Of a stretch of DNA of 33,218 nucleotides, positions 1 to 8,507 are shown piece by piece. The notes below the pieces were generated by a model, which saw only the letters and a list, made by a program, of their open reading frames with translations, was not told where the DNA came from and ran no database searches. This stretch comes from Schleiferiaceae bacterium. Lineage in GTDB: Bacteria > Bacteroidota > Bacteroidia > Flavobacteriales > Schleiferiaceae. Position numbers and translations under genes: made by a program. The DNA is taken from positions 1-33,218 of the forward strand of contig JAOMWM010000012.1 in NCBI GenBank assembly GCA_028357285.1, read 5' to 3'. The first letter of the stretch is position 1. Every line of letters starts with the position of its first letter.

Positions 1-575
1 AGAATGCGAGACTTCGCTCTGGAGGAACAAGAGCCTCTGTAAATCATTTTTCGAATTCTACAGACTACGATTTCATACCGGCACGAATCGTGGATTATTC
101 GTACACTAAAAGAAATAATTACATTATTGTTCATGCAGGTCGCAGGGATGGTATTCGTCCAGGAATGGGCGCAATGACCGCAAATGGCTGGATAGGCTCG
201 GTTGTTGAAGTCAGTAATGCGTACGCCCATATTACGCCCATATTGCACAGTAAAGGAAATATTGGCGCTCGCATTTCAGAAAAGGGCTTGGGGGAATTAC
301 ACTGGGACGGAACCGATCCTTCATGGGCAACACTCTTCGATATACAACGTGAGAACCGACCCATGCCTGGTGATAGTGTGTATAGTTTTACGCGCACCTC
401 TGTGGGACCGTCTACATTGACTGGTACTGTGATTAGTGCCGTTCAAAACAATGAGGATCTTACGTGGACAGCGAAAGTCGCGCTAAGCGCAGATTTTAAA
501 AACATGAACTGGCTCTACATCAGTAAGTTGAAAGATGTGGAAAGTTTAGATTCATTGCAAATACCAGCCTTATGA
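1..575 (+). CDS. mreC: Rod shape-determining protein MreC (5' end outside window)
   Basis: C-terminal 190 codons of MreC, the periplasmic scaffold that links MreB filaments to the elongation-specific peptidoglycan synthases. The reading frame is open from position 3, so the N-terminal membrane helix and coiled coil lie to the left of the window. The visible part has the MreC beta-domain pattern: a YDFIPARIV-type strand, then RDGIRPGMGAMTANGWIGSV, then ISEKGLGELHWDG. A GTG at 90 is an internal valine, not a start. The stop overlaps the mreD start (ATGA at 572-575), so mreC, mreD, mrdA and rodA are translationally coupled in the usual mre order. Identification rests on both the motif pattern and the gene order. 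Confidence 0.93.
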   Translation, partial: NARLRSGGTRASVNHFSNSTDYDFIPARIVDYSYTKRNNYIIVHAGRRDGIRPGMGAMTANGWIGSVVEVSNAYAHITPILHSKGNIGARISEKGLGELHWDGTDPSWATLFDIQRENRPMPGDSVYSFTRTSVGPSTLTGTVISAVQNNEDLTWTAKVALSADFKNMNWLYISKLKDVESLDSLQIPAL

Positions 576-1075
576 CCATCGTGAAAAACATATTTTGGCT
601 AGTATTAGTGCTTCTTGTCCAATGGGGTTTTTTGCAGGATTTACCATTAACGGTCTATGGCAATCCGTATCTCTATTTGTGGTTTTTTCTTTGGCTACCG
701 TTTGGTGTAACTCGTATGGGGCTTTATGCAATAGCTTTTGCAGTTGGTACCATTATGGATGCCTTTGAACAAAGTGGTGGAGCTCATACTTTGGCTTGTT
801 TGGCATTAGTCACAGCAAAACCTTGGGTAGAGAATGCGCTGATTGGCTACAGGAAATCGGACGACAGCGAAGGTGTATCGCATCTCGCATTAGCACCCTA
901 TTTAACAACTTCATCAGTACTGGTTTTGCTACACCACAGTATCCTCTTTACAGCAGAGAATTATGGTTTCGACAACCTTGTACTGCTCGCCGTAAGAATT
1001 ATTGTCTCTAGTCTAATAACCTTAGTCTTACTCGCTATTACTCACGCCTTATTCTCGAAGAAATATGCCGCGTAG
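572..1075 (+). CDS. mreD: Rod shape-determining protein MreD
   Basis: A 167-residue, strongly hydrophobic protein with about five predicted membrane helices (for example residues 4-20, 30-45, 50-68, 105-122 and 138-158). MreD is the polytopic inner-membrane partner of MreC and PBP2 in the elongasome. The sequence itself is poorly conserved, as usual for MreD, so the call depends on size, topology and position between mreC and mrdA. The ATG at 572 overlaps the mreC stop by 4 nt, and the end overlaps the mrdA start by 11 nt, indicating coupled translation. Confidence 0.9.
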   Translation: MTIVKNIFWLVLVLLVQWGFLQDLPLTVYGNPYLYLWFFLWLPFGVTRMGLYAIAFAVGTIMDAFEQSGGAHTLACLALVTAKPWVENALIGYRKSDDSEGVSHLALAPYLTTSSVLVLLHHSILFTAENYGFDNLVLLAVRIIVSSLITLVLLAITHALFSKKYAA

Positions 1076-2915
1076 TAGTGCTTTTTACTTGGGTCTAACT
1101 TTAGTCGGTTTACTCTTCTTGTATAGACTTTTTCAGGTGCAAGTCATCAATGACGACTATGCCGCAAGGGCTGAGCGCAACGCTACAGCAGCCGAAAAGC
1201 TTTATGCCCCTAGAGGATATGTGTACGATAGAGATGGCCGGCTTCTCGTAGGGAATAGCCCAGCATACGATTTAATGGTCAGCCCCTATTTAATTAAGGA
1301 TTTGGATACAGCGGCCCTCGGAAGTCTTTTAGATCTTGAGGTAGCAATAATCAAAGAGCAACTAGAGAAGGCGAAAAACTACAGTTATTTTCGGAGTAGT
1401 ATGTTCATGAAAATGCTCTCGAAATCTACCTATACGCAGATTAAATCAGAACTAAAAGCATTTCCAGGATTCTACGCTTCAAAACGGATTCTCAGAAACT
1501 ATCCGCATCAAACTGGCGCGAATGTAGTCGGGTTTATCGGGGAAGTCAATACTGATTTTATTCGTACCAACCCGTCCTATTCTCAAGGAGATTTGGTAGG
1601 CAAAAGTGGAATAGACAAGAGTTATGAGGCCGTTTTAAAAGGAACACATGGCAAGCGCTATTTTACAGTGGATCACAGGAACCGAAGACTGGGTAATTGG
1701 AAAGAAGGCGCGCACGATGAGATGCCAGTTCCTGGAAGAGATCTAGTCAGTAGCATAGACCTTGAACTGCAGCGGTATGGAGAAGCACTAATGGCAGGAA
1801 AACGCGGTTCTATAGTAGCTATAGAGCCAGAAAGCGGTGAAATTCTTGCTCTCGTCACCGCTCCTAGTTACGATCCTAACGAATTGGTCGGTCGATTGCG
1901 CAGTAAGAATTATACGCGCATGTACTATGATAGTATCAACAAACCGTTGTTCGATCGCGGTATCTTAGCGGAATATCCACCGGGATCACCGTTTAAACTC
2001 ATAGGTGCATTGGTGGGGCTGGAAGAAGGTGTCATTACTCCTAAAACTTCCATAACCTGTTATGACGGATTCCATTTCGGATCACTACACGTGGCCTGTC
2101 ATTGTAAAGGGGGGACTTTAGCGTTAAACGAAGCTATATCTGAGAGCTGTAATAATTACTTCTGTACAATCTACCAAAGGACCATTGATAAGAACGGCGA
2201 TGCGCATGCAGGAATGGACCGCTGGAGCGAACACGTTAAAAGCTTCGGTTTAGGTACTTTTCTAGGGAATGATCTACCAACTGGACGGAAAGGTCTTATT
2301 CCTGATGCGAATTATTATGACCGTTTTTTAGGTTATACAACATGGAAAGGAGCTACTTCTGTTTCAAATGGCATTGGGCAAGGAGAATTGGTCGCAACCC
2401 CAATCCAATTGGCTAATATGACTGCGGCCATTGCAAACCGCGGCTATTACTATACCCCTCATATCATTAAAGAATCGGACCACGGTCAAATTGATTCAGC
2501 ATTCATTACTCCACAACACACGACTATTGCACCAAAACATTTTGATGTAGTTATTGACGGAATGTATGCTGTTTTTGAACGTGGTACAGCCAAAGGCTCA
2601 CGAATACCGCATATCAAACAATGCGGTAAAACGGGTACTGCGCAGAACCCACACGGGCAAGACCATAGCATTTTTGTGAGTTTTGCGCCAAAGGATCAAC
2701 CTAAAATTGCATTGGCAGTTATTATTGAAAATGGTTATTGGGGATCTCGCTGGGCAGCACCAATTGCAAGTTTAATGACCGAAATGTACCTAACTGATAC
2801 AATTACACGTCCCGCATTAGAAGAACGTATGTTTCAAGGTGACCTGCACGAAGAATACCGTCAACAACACGTTGCCATTTACGGAGAAGACAGTACCTAT
2901 CAAGCAAATTTTTGA
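1065..2915 (+). CDS. mrdA: Penicillin-binding protein 2, elongation transpeptidase
   Basis: A 616-residue class B penicillin-binding protein that cross-links peptidoglycan during side-wall elongation. A single N-terminal membrane anchor (about residues 6-24) is followed by the dimerisation domain (LYAPRGYVYDRDGRLL) and the transpeptidase domain. The three catalytic motifs are visible: SxxK as S308-P-F-K311 after YPPG, SxN as S361-C-N363, and KTGT at 522-525. The core between the first two motifs is rich in Cys and His, which I believe is common in Bacteroidota PBP2. Length is normal. The start overlaps the mreD end by 11 nt, and the TGA stop shares one base with the rodA ATG. Confidence 0.96.
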   Translation: MPRSSAFYLGLTLVGLLFLYRLFQVQVINDDYAARAERNATAAEKLYAPRGYVYDRDGRLLVGNSPAYDLMVSPYLIKDLDTAALGSLLDLEVAIIKEQLEKAKNYSYFRSSMFMKMLSKSTYTQIKSELKAFPGFYASKRILRNYPHQTGANVVGFIGEVNTDFIRTNPSYSQGDLVGKSGIDKSYEAVLKGTHGKRYFTVDHRNRRLGNWKEGAHDEMPVPGRDLVSSIDLELQRYGEALMAGKRGSIVAIEPESGEILALVTAPSYDPNELVGRLRSKNYTRMYYDSINKPLFDRGILAEYPPGSPFKLIGALVGLEEGVITPKTSITCYDGFHFGSLHVACHCKGGTLALNEAISESCNNYFCTIYQRTIDKNGDAHAGMDRWSEHVKSFGLGTFLGNDLPTGRKGLIPDANYYDRFLGYTTWKGATSVSNGIGQGELVATPIQLANMTAAIANRGYYYTPHIIKESDHGQIDSAFITPQHTTIAPKHFDVVIDGMYAVFERGTAKGSRIPHIKQCGKTGTAQNPHGQDHSIFVSFAPKDQPKIALAVIIENGYWGSRWAAPIASLMTEMYLTDTITRPALEERMFQGDLHEEYRQQHVAIYGEDSTYQANF

Positions 2916-4183
2916 TGGCTAGAAACCGTAGAAATAGAAACCGGCTTAAGATTGACCCTGTTGTGGCGATCATCTACACAGTACTCGTTTTTTGGGGCTG
3001 GCTGAGCATTCATTCTGCAGTATATAATGAGGAAGCAGCTTCTTTGTTTAACCTTTCCCAAGAATACGGAAAGCAATTACTTTTCATCGGTGGGAGTTTC
3101 ATCATTATTCTAGGCATTCTCCTATCTAATTACCGCTTATGGACCAATTTCGCTCCATTCTGGTACATTTTAACCCTCTTACTTTTAATCGGAGTGCTCT
3201 TCGTAGGTAAAAAAATAGGCGGTGCACGGAGCTGGTATGCTTTGGGCTCCTTTAGCCTTCAACCTTCAGAAGTTGCAAAGTTTGCTACAGCATTAATGCT
3301 CGCATTTTATTTAGGTCAGTCCCGGACTAACATGAAACTTTGGTTGCATAGGCTAATCGCTGCTGCCTTATTCTTAATTCCAGGATTTCTTATTGGACTG
3401 CAACCTGATTTAGGCTCTACACTTGTCTATCTAAGCCTCCTTCTTGTACTTTACCGTGAAGGGATGCCAGGTTACTATATCGGTGCGGCGCTTGCTCTCG
3501 TAGCACTGGCTATAATTGGCTTATTACTACCCTTACGAACTGCGCTAGTCGTTTTGGGCAGTATCTCACTTTTACTGTTCTTCCTTCTTCCGAAAAAACG
3601 GGGACCTATTGCTGCTAATGCATCTCTTTTCTCCATTGCAAGCGCCACAGTCTTTGCTGTAGGTCAAGTTATGGAGCGCGTTCTCGCTCCGCACCAACAA
3701 ATACGTATCAAAGTACTGCTTGGACTAGAAGACGACCCTACCGGTGCTGGATATAATACACTTCAAAGCCTCATTGCTATTGGATCAGGTGGCTGGACTG
3801 GTAAAGGCTATCTAAACGGCACTCAAACAAAACTTAACTTTGTACCTGAGCAGAGTACAGATTACATTTTCTGTACCATTGGAGAGGAATGGGGGTTCTT
3901 GGGAACTGCCCTGCTTATGACATTGTTCGCCGTATTGATTGGTCGAATAATTTGGCTAGCGGACAAGCAAAAAGACACCTTTTCTCGTGTCTATGGTTAC
4001 AGCGTGGCAAGCATCCTGTTTACACACTGGCTCATCAATATTGGTATGACAATAGGGCTCGTACCCACCATCGGTATACCATTGCCTTTCTTTAGTTATG
4101 GTGGCTCGTCCTTATGGGGCTTTACCATTTTACTCTTCATCTTTGTGAAGCTTGACGCTGAACGCTGGAACCGCCTTTCGTAA
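2915..4183 (+). CDS. rodA: RodA peptidoglycan glycosyltransferase
   Basis: A 422-residue SEDS-family membrane protein that polymerises lipid II glycan strands together with PBP2. Family marks are GARSWYALG with W107, the LQPSEVAK segment, a STDYIFCTIGEEWG loop containing D316 (the position of the essential SEDS aspartate), and the C-terminal PFFSYGGSS motif. The central part (about residues 185-260) has extra hydrophobic segments compared with the roughly 370-residue E. coli RodA. A TTG lies one codon upstream, but the ATG at 2915, overlapping the mrdA stop as TGATG, is the better start. It is the last gene of the mre operon. Confidence 0.95.
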   Translation: MARNRRNRNRLKIDPVVAIIYTVLVFWGWLSIHSAVYNEEAASLFNLSQEYGKQLLFIGGSFIIILGILLSNYRLWTNFAPFWYILTLLLLIGVLFVGKKIGGARSWYALGSFSLQPSEVAKFATALMLAFYLGQSRTNMKLWLHRLIAAALFLIPGFLIGLQPDLGSTLVYLSLLLVLYREGMPGYYIGAALALVALAIIGLLLPLRTALVVLGSISLLLFFLLPKKRGPIAANASLFSIASATVFAVGQVMERVLAPHQQIRIKVLLGLEDDPTGAGYNTLQSLIAIGSGGWTGKGYLNGTQTKLNFVPEQSTDYIFCTIGEEWGFLGTALLMTLFAVLIGRIIWLADKQKDTFSRVYGYSVASILFTHWLINIGMTIGLVPTIGIPLPFFSYGGSSLWGFTILLFIFVKLDAERWNRLS

Positions 4184-4195
4184 CAGGACTTACAC

Positions 4196-4236
4196 AAAAA
4201 ACGCGAGCCGATGCATATGCATCGGCTCGCGCCTTT
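4196..4236. terminator. Bidirectional terminator, perfect palindrome
   Basis: Positions 4202-4231 form a perfect 30-nt palindrome (arms beginning CGCGAGCCGATGCAT). It is flanked by an A-run at 4196-4200 and a short T-run at 4234-4237, so it can end transcription from rodA (+) and from the PpiD gene (-), which converge here. The hairpin is GC-rich at its base; since there is no spacer, the loop must come from opening the central base pairs. Confidence 0.85.
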
Positions 4237-4262
4237 TATGATCTATGCTTTAGTACTGCAGG

Positions 4263-6383
4263 CTAGAACATCATGTAGCGCATATCCTCAATCTTCGCCT
4301 TTTCCTCTAACGCCTTATAAGCCTGAGTACCTACTAGATTGCGAATACTGCGTTGTGTATTCTGTGCCATATTCGTGTAGTCTAATACAGGAGCAGGAGT
4401 TGCAGGAGAAGTAATGGCCACAAACGCTCCATTATCCCCGGTGATTACACCACTTAGTGCACCCGGCTCTAAACCGCAAATGGTTCCTACAACAGCAGCT
4501 TCGTTACCGACACCTGCTATGTTGAACTGAGAAATACGGAAACTCAGTGTACGTACTTCTTTACCTGCTGCTTCAGCTACAGCTTCGATAGTCGAGGCTC
4601 CATTCAATGCGTTTTCTAAACGCTCTGTAATCAAAGCTTTCTTCGCGTCCTTCTTAGCTGCCTCTAAACACTGGCCTTGTACCATTTCAAAAGACGTAGT
4701 TCCTTCGTTGAGTTTATCCGTTAATACTACAACTACGTATCCTTTTCCGTCATTCTCTAGCAATCCGATATTACCTTCTTCACGCTCTTCATCCCAAGCC
4801 CAACGAACTACACGACGTGCAGCACCTAATCCTGAAACTACTTCTTCGAAACGACTTAAGTTACGTGCTGGACGTAGGAAGAACCCTTTCTCAGATGCTA
4901 ATGCGCGATAATCTTCAGCTGTTTGCGCCTCTGCGGCATAACCTGAGGCTTGATTATATAGGTCTTGAATGGTTGCATCAGAAGGAAGTATCTCACGAAT
5001 GATTTGACCAATTTTGTAAACATCATTTGAACCTTGTTGATCGGTTACTTGAATCACATGCCATCCGAACTGCGTCGGAACAACACCCATAGTGCCATTT
5101 TTCTTGAAGAAACAGAAATTCTCAAAAGGCTTCGCCATTGCACCGCGAGAGAAGTAACCTAAATCACCGCCTTTTTCTTTTGCGACAATGTCTGAAGAAA
5201 ACTCTTCACTTACCGATTCGAAAGCGGCAGGATTCTCTTCAAGATATGCGAACAGACTATCCGCTAATACTTTAGCCTCTTGCGGATTGCGTGTGATGGA
5301 AGCATCAGCTCTTGTCGCTCCAGCGAATGGGATAAGAATGTGACGTGCTTGCACACTATCCGGTACTATTTTTCTATCTACTAGTTTGACAACAGCAAAA
5401 GCTCCGCCTAGGTCAATAGGACCTTTCTGGTAACCCACTGATTGACCGTCAACAAGCGTATCTAGACCTGTACCGACTAATTCTGTAACAGTGTAGTATT
5501 CCGATTGGAATCGAACATCACTGTGTAAATTCACAAATACAGAATCGTCCTCTTCATTCATCCATTCTAATGAAAGGGTAGCTAATTCAGCACGCACAGA
5601 TTCGCGATCAGACTCGGATGGGGCCAATGGGAAGTTGATGAACTCAATATTACGCCCCTCTTCCTGCTCGAAATCTTCTTTGTGTGCGTTGTAATAACGC
5701 TTAGCGTCCTGATCCTCTACAGCGATTTCATCTTCATTCACATCGATGTATGGAACATAAACGTATTGGGCTGGATGCTGGGCATCGCCGCGCTTTATTT
5801 CAGCTTCTGCAAGACCGGTCGGCATGAAAATGGCCTTTTCGATTGCGTTGGTGTATTTGAAATTTTGCGCTTGATTAGCCACGGCGCGCTCGAAAGCTAG
5901 CCACTGTGTCCACATCTCTACGGATTGTTCAGAAGCGTCGCGATTCTCACGAACCTGTGCGATATAGCTCTTGAACATGTTTTCATCAAACTGACCATTC
6001 GCTCCAGCAAAATTTTGACGAATGTTTGGGTTCGTGATAATATCGAAATAAATCTCTTGCTCACTTACGCTCATGCCTGCTGCACTTAATTCTGCCGATA
6101 GCAATTCTTCTGTAACGATATTGTTCCAAACGAAGTTTGCCAGCTGAATGCTGCTTGTGTTTGCGTATTGTTCTGGATTTCCCGAACGCAACTCTTCCAT
6201 ACCCTGGCTGAGTTCTAAACGTGTGATATCGCGTCCATTTACGGTTCCGATGATATTTGGGTCTCCAAAAAACTTAGATCCACCTGAGCGGAATAAATCT
6301 CCTAAGAGGAAAGCAATGAGTGCTACAAACACCACGACTACTAAAAGTCCTGAGCGCTGTCTGATGCGTTGGATTGTTGCCAT
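4263..6383 (-). CDS. ppiD: SurA/PpiD-type peptidylprolyl isomerase chaperone
   Basis: A 706-residue periplasmic folding factor anchored in the inner membrane. Residues 1-12 are basic and residues 13-31 form one membrane helix, followed by a SurA_N-like chaperone region (TVNGRDITRLELSQG onward). A parvulin PPIase domain covers about residues 345-455, marked by QARHILIPF, the GGDLGYFSRG turn and FGWHVIQV. A long C-terminal region probably repeats the chaperone fold. Start is the ATG at 6381-6383. Location at the end of the LptC and CNNM gene cluster fits a role in outer-membrane protein biogenesis. The symbol is by architecture; orthology to E. coli PpiD is only distant. Confidence 0.9.
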   Translation of the reverse strand: MATIQRIRQRSGLLVVVVFVALIAFLLGDLFRSGGSKFFGDPNIIGTVNGRDITRLELSQGMEELRSGNPEQYANTSSIQLANFVWNNIVTEELLSAELSAAGMSVSEQEIYFDIITNPNIRQNFAGANGQFDENMFKSYIAQVRENRDASEQSVEMWTQWLAFERAVANQAQNFKYTNAIEKAIFMPTGLAEAEIKRGDAQHPAQYVYVPYIDVNEDEIAVEDQDAKRYYNAHKEDFEQEEGRNIEFINFPLAPSESDRESVRAELATLSLEWMNEEDDSVFVNLHSDVRFQSEYYTVTELVGTGLDTLVDGQSVGYQKGPIDLGGAFAVVKLVDRKIVPDSVQARHILIPFAGATRADASITRNPQEAKVLADSLFAYLEENPAAFESVSEEFSSDIVAKEKGGDLGYFSRGAMAKPFENFCFFKKNGTMGVVPTQFGWHVIQVTDQQGSNDVYKIGQIIREILPSDATIQDLYNQASGYAAEAQTAEDYRALASEKGFFLRPARNLSRFEEVVSGLGAARRVVRWAWDEEREEGNIGLLENDGKGYVVVVLTDKLNEGTTSFEMVQGQCLEAAKKDAKKALITERLENALNGASTIEAVAEAAGKEVRTLSFRISQFNIAGVGNEAAVVGTICGLEPGALSGVITGDNGAFVAITSPATPAPVLDYTNMAQNTQRSIRNLVGTQAYKALEEKAKIEDMRYMMF

Positions 6384-6432
6384 TGTCTTGCAATTAAATG
6401 AATGAGTCTGCGAATATAAGGATTGGCGCCAA

Positions 6433-7686
6433 TTAATTGGCCTTTACGAGCACCTCTTCCAATCTGTTTGCCTTAGTTTTTTGTACGAGGAATAAGTATT
6501 GGTCACTTCGGACTACAGTTCCCTTCTCTGGAAGGCTTTGATAAAGGTCTAAAATATAGCCTCCAAGTGTATTGTAATTTTCGCTTTGAGGAAGCTCAAG
6601 ACCCCATTTTTCATTGATATCAGAAATGTCTAAACGCGCTGAGAACAACCATTCACTATCATTTATTTGACGTTCTAATAATTCTTCTGTATCGTGTTCA
6701 TCTTCAATCTCGCCGAAAATCTCCTCGATAACATCCTCTAACGTGATCATCCCACTGGTCCCCCCATGCTCGTCTAATACTACAGCTATGTTACGCTTCT
6801 CTCTCGTAAATAGATTGAGTATCTCATCCGCGCGCATACTTTCAGGTATGAAAGCAACAGGACGAAGCACCCGTTTGAGATGATCCGGCTTTTTAAATAG
6901 CTCAAATGCATGCACATACCCGATTATTTTATCAATATTATCTTCAAACACGAGTAACTTGCTGTAGCCTGACTCGATGAAAAATGCCCTGACTTTATCG
7001 GGTATTTCATTCACCTCTACACCTTCTATTTCGGTTCTCGGAATCATAAACTCACGAGCTTTTGTCTCAGGAAATTCTAGCGCATTTTTAAAAATTTCCA
7101 ATTCTGGATCGACTTCCTCATTACCATCTGATATTCGAGGAACACGTTCTCTAACATAGTGATCCAGCTCCATACGACCGAAGGCGTTTTCTTCTTCTTG
7201 TAGCTCTACTCTGAATACGTACTTTAAAAAGAATTGGCTTACACCGAGCATGAGTGCGCTTGGCAGACGCAATAGCCAAAACAACAGCCAAGCAGGTAAA
7301 CTCAACCAACGCATAAGTCCTTCGGCATTTTGGCGAAAAAGCGTTTTGGGGAGAAATTCAGCGAAAACTAAAATCACTACAGTAGAAACGGAGGTCTCCA
7401 ACAATAGAATGAGGTATTCCATTGCACCCCAACCAGCAAAAACCGGTGTAAGCAAGCGGTGCATATAATTTCCATAGAGAACTAACGCTACATTGTTCCC
7501 AACCAAAATTGCTGCGATAAATGCAGCAGGTCGATTTACTAAGTAGCCAAGAGCCTTGTTCGCAACACCGCCCTTCTGACGTTCAAGTTCTACGTGTAAC
7601 TTATTGATACTTAGGTACGCCATTTCTAGTCCTGAGAAAAGCGCAGAAAAGAATACAGCCAGTACAATGGGTAGAAGATATTCCAA
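6433..7686 (-). CDS. CNNM/CorC-type transporter-associated protein (GldE-like)
   Basis: A 417-residue membrane protein of the hemolysin-C/CorC family. Residues 1-170 form the DUF21/CNNM membrane domain (FFSALFSGLEMAYLS at the N-terminus), residues about 210-330 a pair of CBS domains (MIPRTEIEG at 214 and TLEDVIEEIFGEI near 315), and the last 70 residues the CorC_HlyC domain. The family is linked to Mg2+/Co2+ export, and Bacteroidota paralogues include gliding protein GldE. The neighbourhood here is not the usual gldD context, so I do not assign gldE. The only start that keeps the first membrane helix is a TTG at 7684-7686, placed 3 nt after the stop of the upstream small gene. Confidence 0.88.
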   Translation of the reverse strand: MEYLLPIVLAVFFSALFSGLEMAYLSINKLHVELERQKGGVANKALGYLVNRPAAFIAAILVGNNVALVLYGNYMHRLLTPVFAGWGAMEYLILLLETSVSTVVILVFAEFLPKTLFRQNAEGLMRWLSLPAWLLFWLLRLPSALMLGVSQFFLKYVFRVELQEEENAFGRMELDHYVRERVPRISDGNEEVDPELEIFKNALEFPETKAREFMIPRTEIEGVEVNEIPDKVRAFFIESGYSKLLVFEDNIDKIIGYVHAFELFKKPDHLKRVLRPVAFIPESMRADEILNLFTREKRNIAVVLDEHGGTSGMITLEDVIEEIFGEIEDEHDTEELLERQINDSEWLFSARLDISDINEKWGLELPQSENYNTLGGYILDLYQSLPEKGTVVRSDQYLFLVQKTKANRLEEVLVKAN

Positions 7687-7689
7687 TGT

Positions 7690-7875
7690 TTACTTCTTAG
7701 TTTGTTTAAGACGAGAGCGCCTGCGAAGGAAGTACATGAAAACACCCGCCCCTAGAAAAAGAGAGAATTTAATGGTGTTCTGCCAGTTACTACCCCAATT
7801 GGCATAAATTTCAACTGAACTGACTGCAGCTACACCTAGCCACAAAATCTCTATAAATCGCAATGCCTTATTCAT
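7690..7875 (-). CDS. Small two-helix membrane protein, unknown function
   Basis: A 61-residue protein with two predicted membrane segments (about residues 7-22 and 36-50) joined by a short loop (YANWGSNWQN) and ending in a basic tail (RRRSRLKQTKK). The ATG overlaps the lptC stop by 8 nt and the stop lies 3 nt before the next gene, so it is embedded in the operon and very likely translated. I recall small proteins of similar size and pattern at this place in other flavobacteria, but no function. It could be an accessory subunit of LptC or of the CNNM protein; that is inference from position only. Confidence 0.8.
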   Translation of the reverse strand: MNKALRFIEILWLGVAAVSSVEIYANWGSNWQNTIKFSLFLGAGVFMYFLRRRSRLKQTKK

Positions 7876-8425
7876 CGTCTACTGTTATTTCTCCTTGTAC
7901 TTTATAAATGCGGTAGGTATTAAAAGACTGATCGGCTTCAAAACCTTTTCCTCTAATAAGCTGACCGTCAGACAAGATCTGAACCTTTGCATCACTATAC
8001 AAACGCTCTTCTTTTTTATCCCAGAACAATAATTCTGTGGTCATTCGCTCACCTTTTCCGTTCGTTACTTCAACATTCCCACCAATACCCCAAAGATCTT
8101 CCTTCTTTAACTGTCTTGCGGTATCAGCTTTTAAGACCGTTGCCGTTTTTGCATTCGCACTGTAGAAATTCACCGTTACACCTTCCCCAAAGAAAACGTA
8201 AGGGGGATCCATATTCCCAAAGTCCTGCAACAGTCCTGCGCGAATCTCTAATACCTTTTGCCCGCTATCGCTATACGTGATGTGAGCTCCGTGTTGTTCG
8301 TTCAAAGGAAATACGACTGGAATCTTGCTAACCTCAGCGACATCCATTGAATCGTTTGAACAGGCACTGAAAAAAACCACAGCTAAAATGACAAGTGATT
8401 TGGGTTGTTTCAAAAGAGATTTCAT
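7868..8425 (-). CDS. lptC: LPS export protein LptC (lipoprotein form)
   Basis: A 185-residue protein of the LptC family, which carries lipopolysaccharide from the inner-membrane LptBFG transporter to the periplasmic bridge. The N-terminus is a lipoprotein signal: hydrophobic stretch then FFSAC lipobox, so it is anchored by lipid rather than by a helix as in E. coli. The beta-jellyroll region includes VFFGEGVTVNFYS, LWGIGGNVEVTNGKGERM and ELLFWDKKEERLYSDAKV, typical of Bacteroidota LptC. The ATG at 8423-8425 is chosen over an in-frame TTG at 8450-8452, because the latter lies in the terminator hairpin region and would spoil the signal peptide. Confidence 0.88.
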   Translation of the reverse strand: MKSLLKQPKSLVILAVVFFSACSNDSMDVAEVSKIPVVFPLNEQHGAHITYSDSGQKVLEIRAGLLQDFGNMDPPYVFFGEGVTVNFYSANAKTATVLKADTARQLKKEDLWGIGGNVEVTNGKGERMTTELLFWDKKEERLYSDAKVQILSDGQLIRGKGFEADQSFNTYRIYKVQGEITVDDE

Positions 8426-8450
8426 GCTACGAAGGTCGGTAAAAATGCGC

Positions 8451-8484
8451 AAAAAAAATTCCCCTAGACATTGGTCTAGGGGAA
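8451..8484 (-). terminator. Intrinsic terminator after the TPR gene, just before lptC
   Basis: On the minus strand an 11-bp perfect stem (8459-8469 with 8474-8484, loop of 4) is followed by eight U residues (complement of 8451-8458). It lies 23 nt after the TPR gene stop and ends only 25 nt before the lptC ATG. It fits the end of the coaX / beta-barrel / TPR transcript, or an attenuator in front of lptC. Confidence 0.88.
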
Positions 8485-8507
8485 CTGTTAAAGTCGTTAC
8501 AAACGGC

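Noticed and set aside
7987-8280. 97-codon plus-strand frame over lptC
   Set aside because: Antisense shadow of lptC with no recognisable features.
8426-8452. TTG at 8450-8452 as lptC start
   Set aside because: It falls at the terminator U-tract and would put nine polar residues before the lipoprotein signal; the ATG at 8425 is better.
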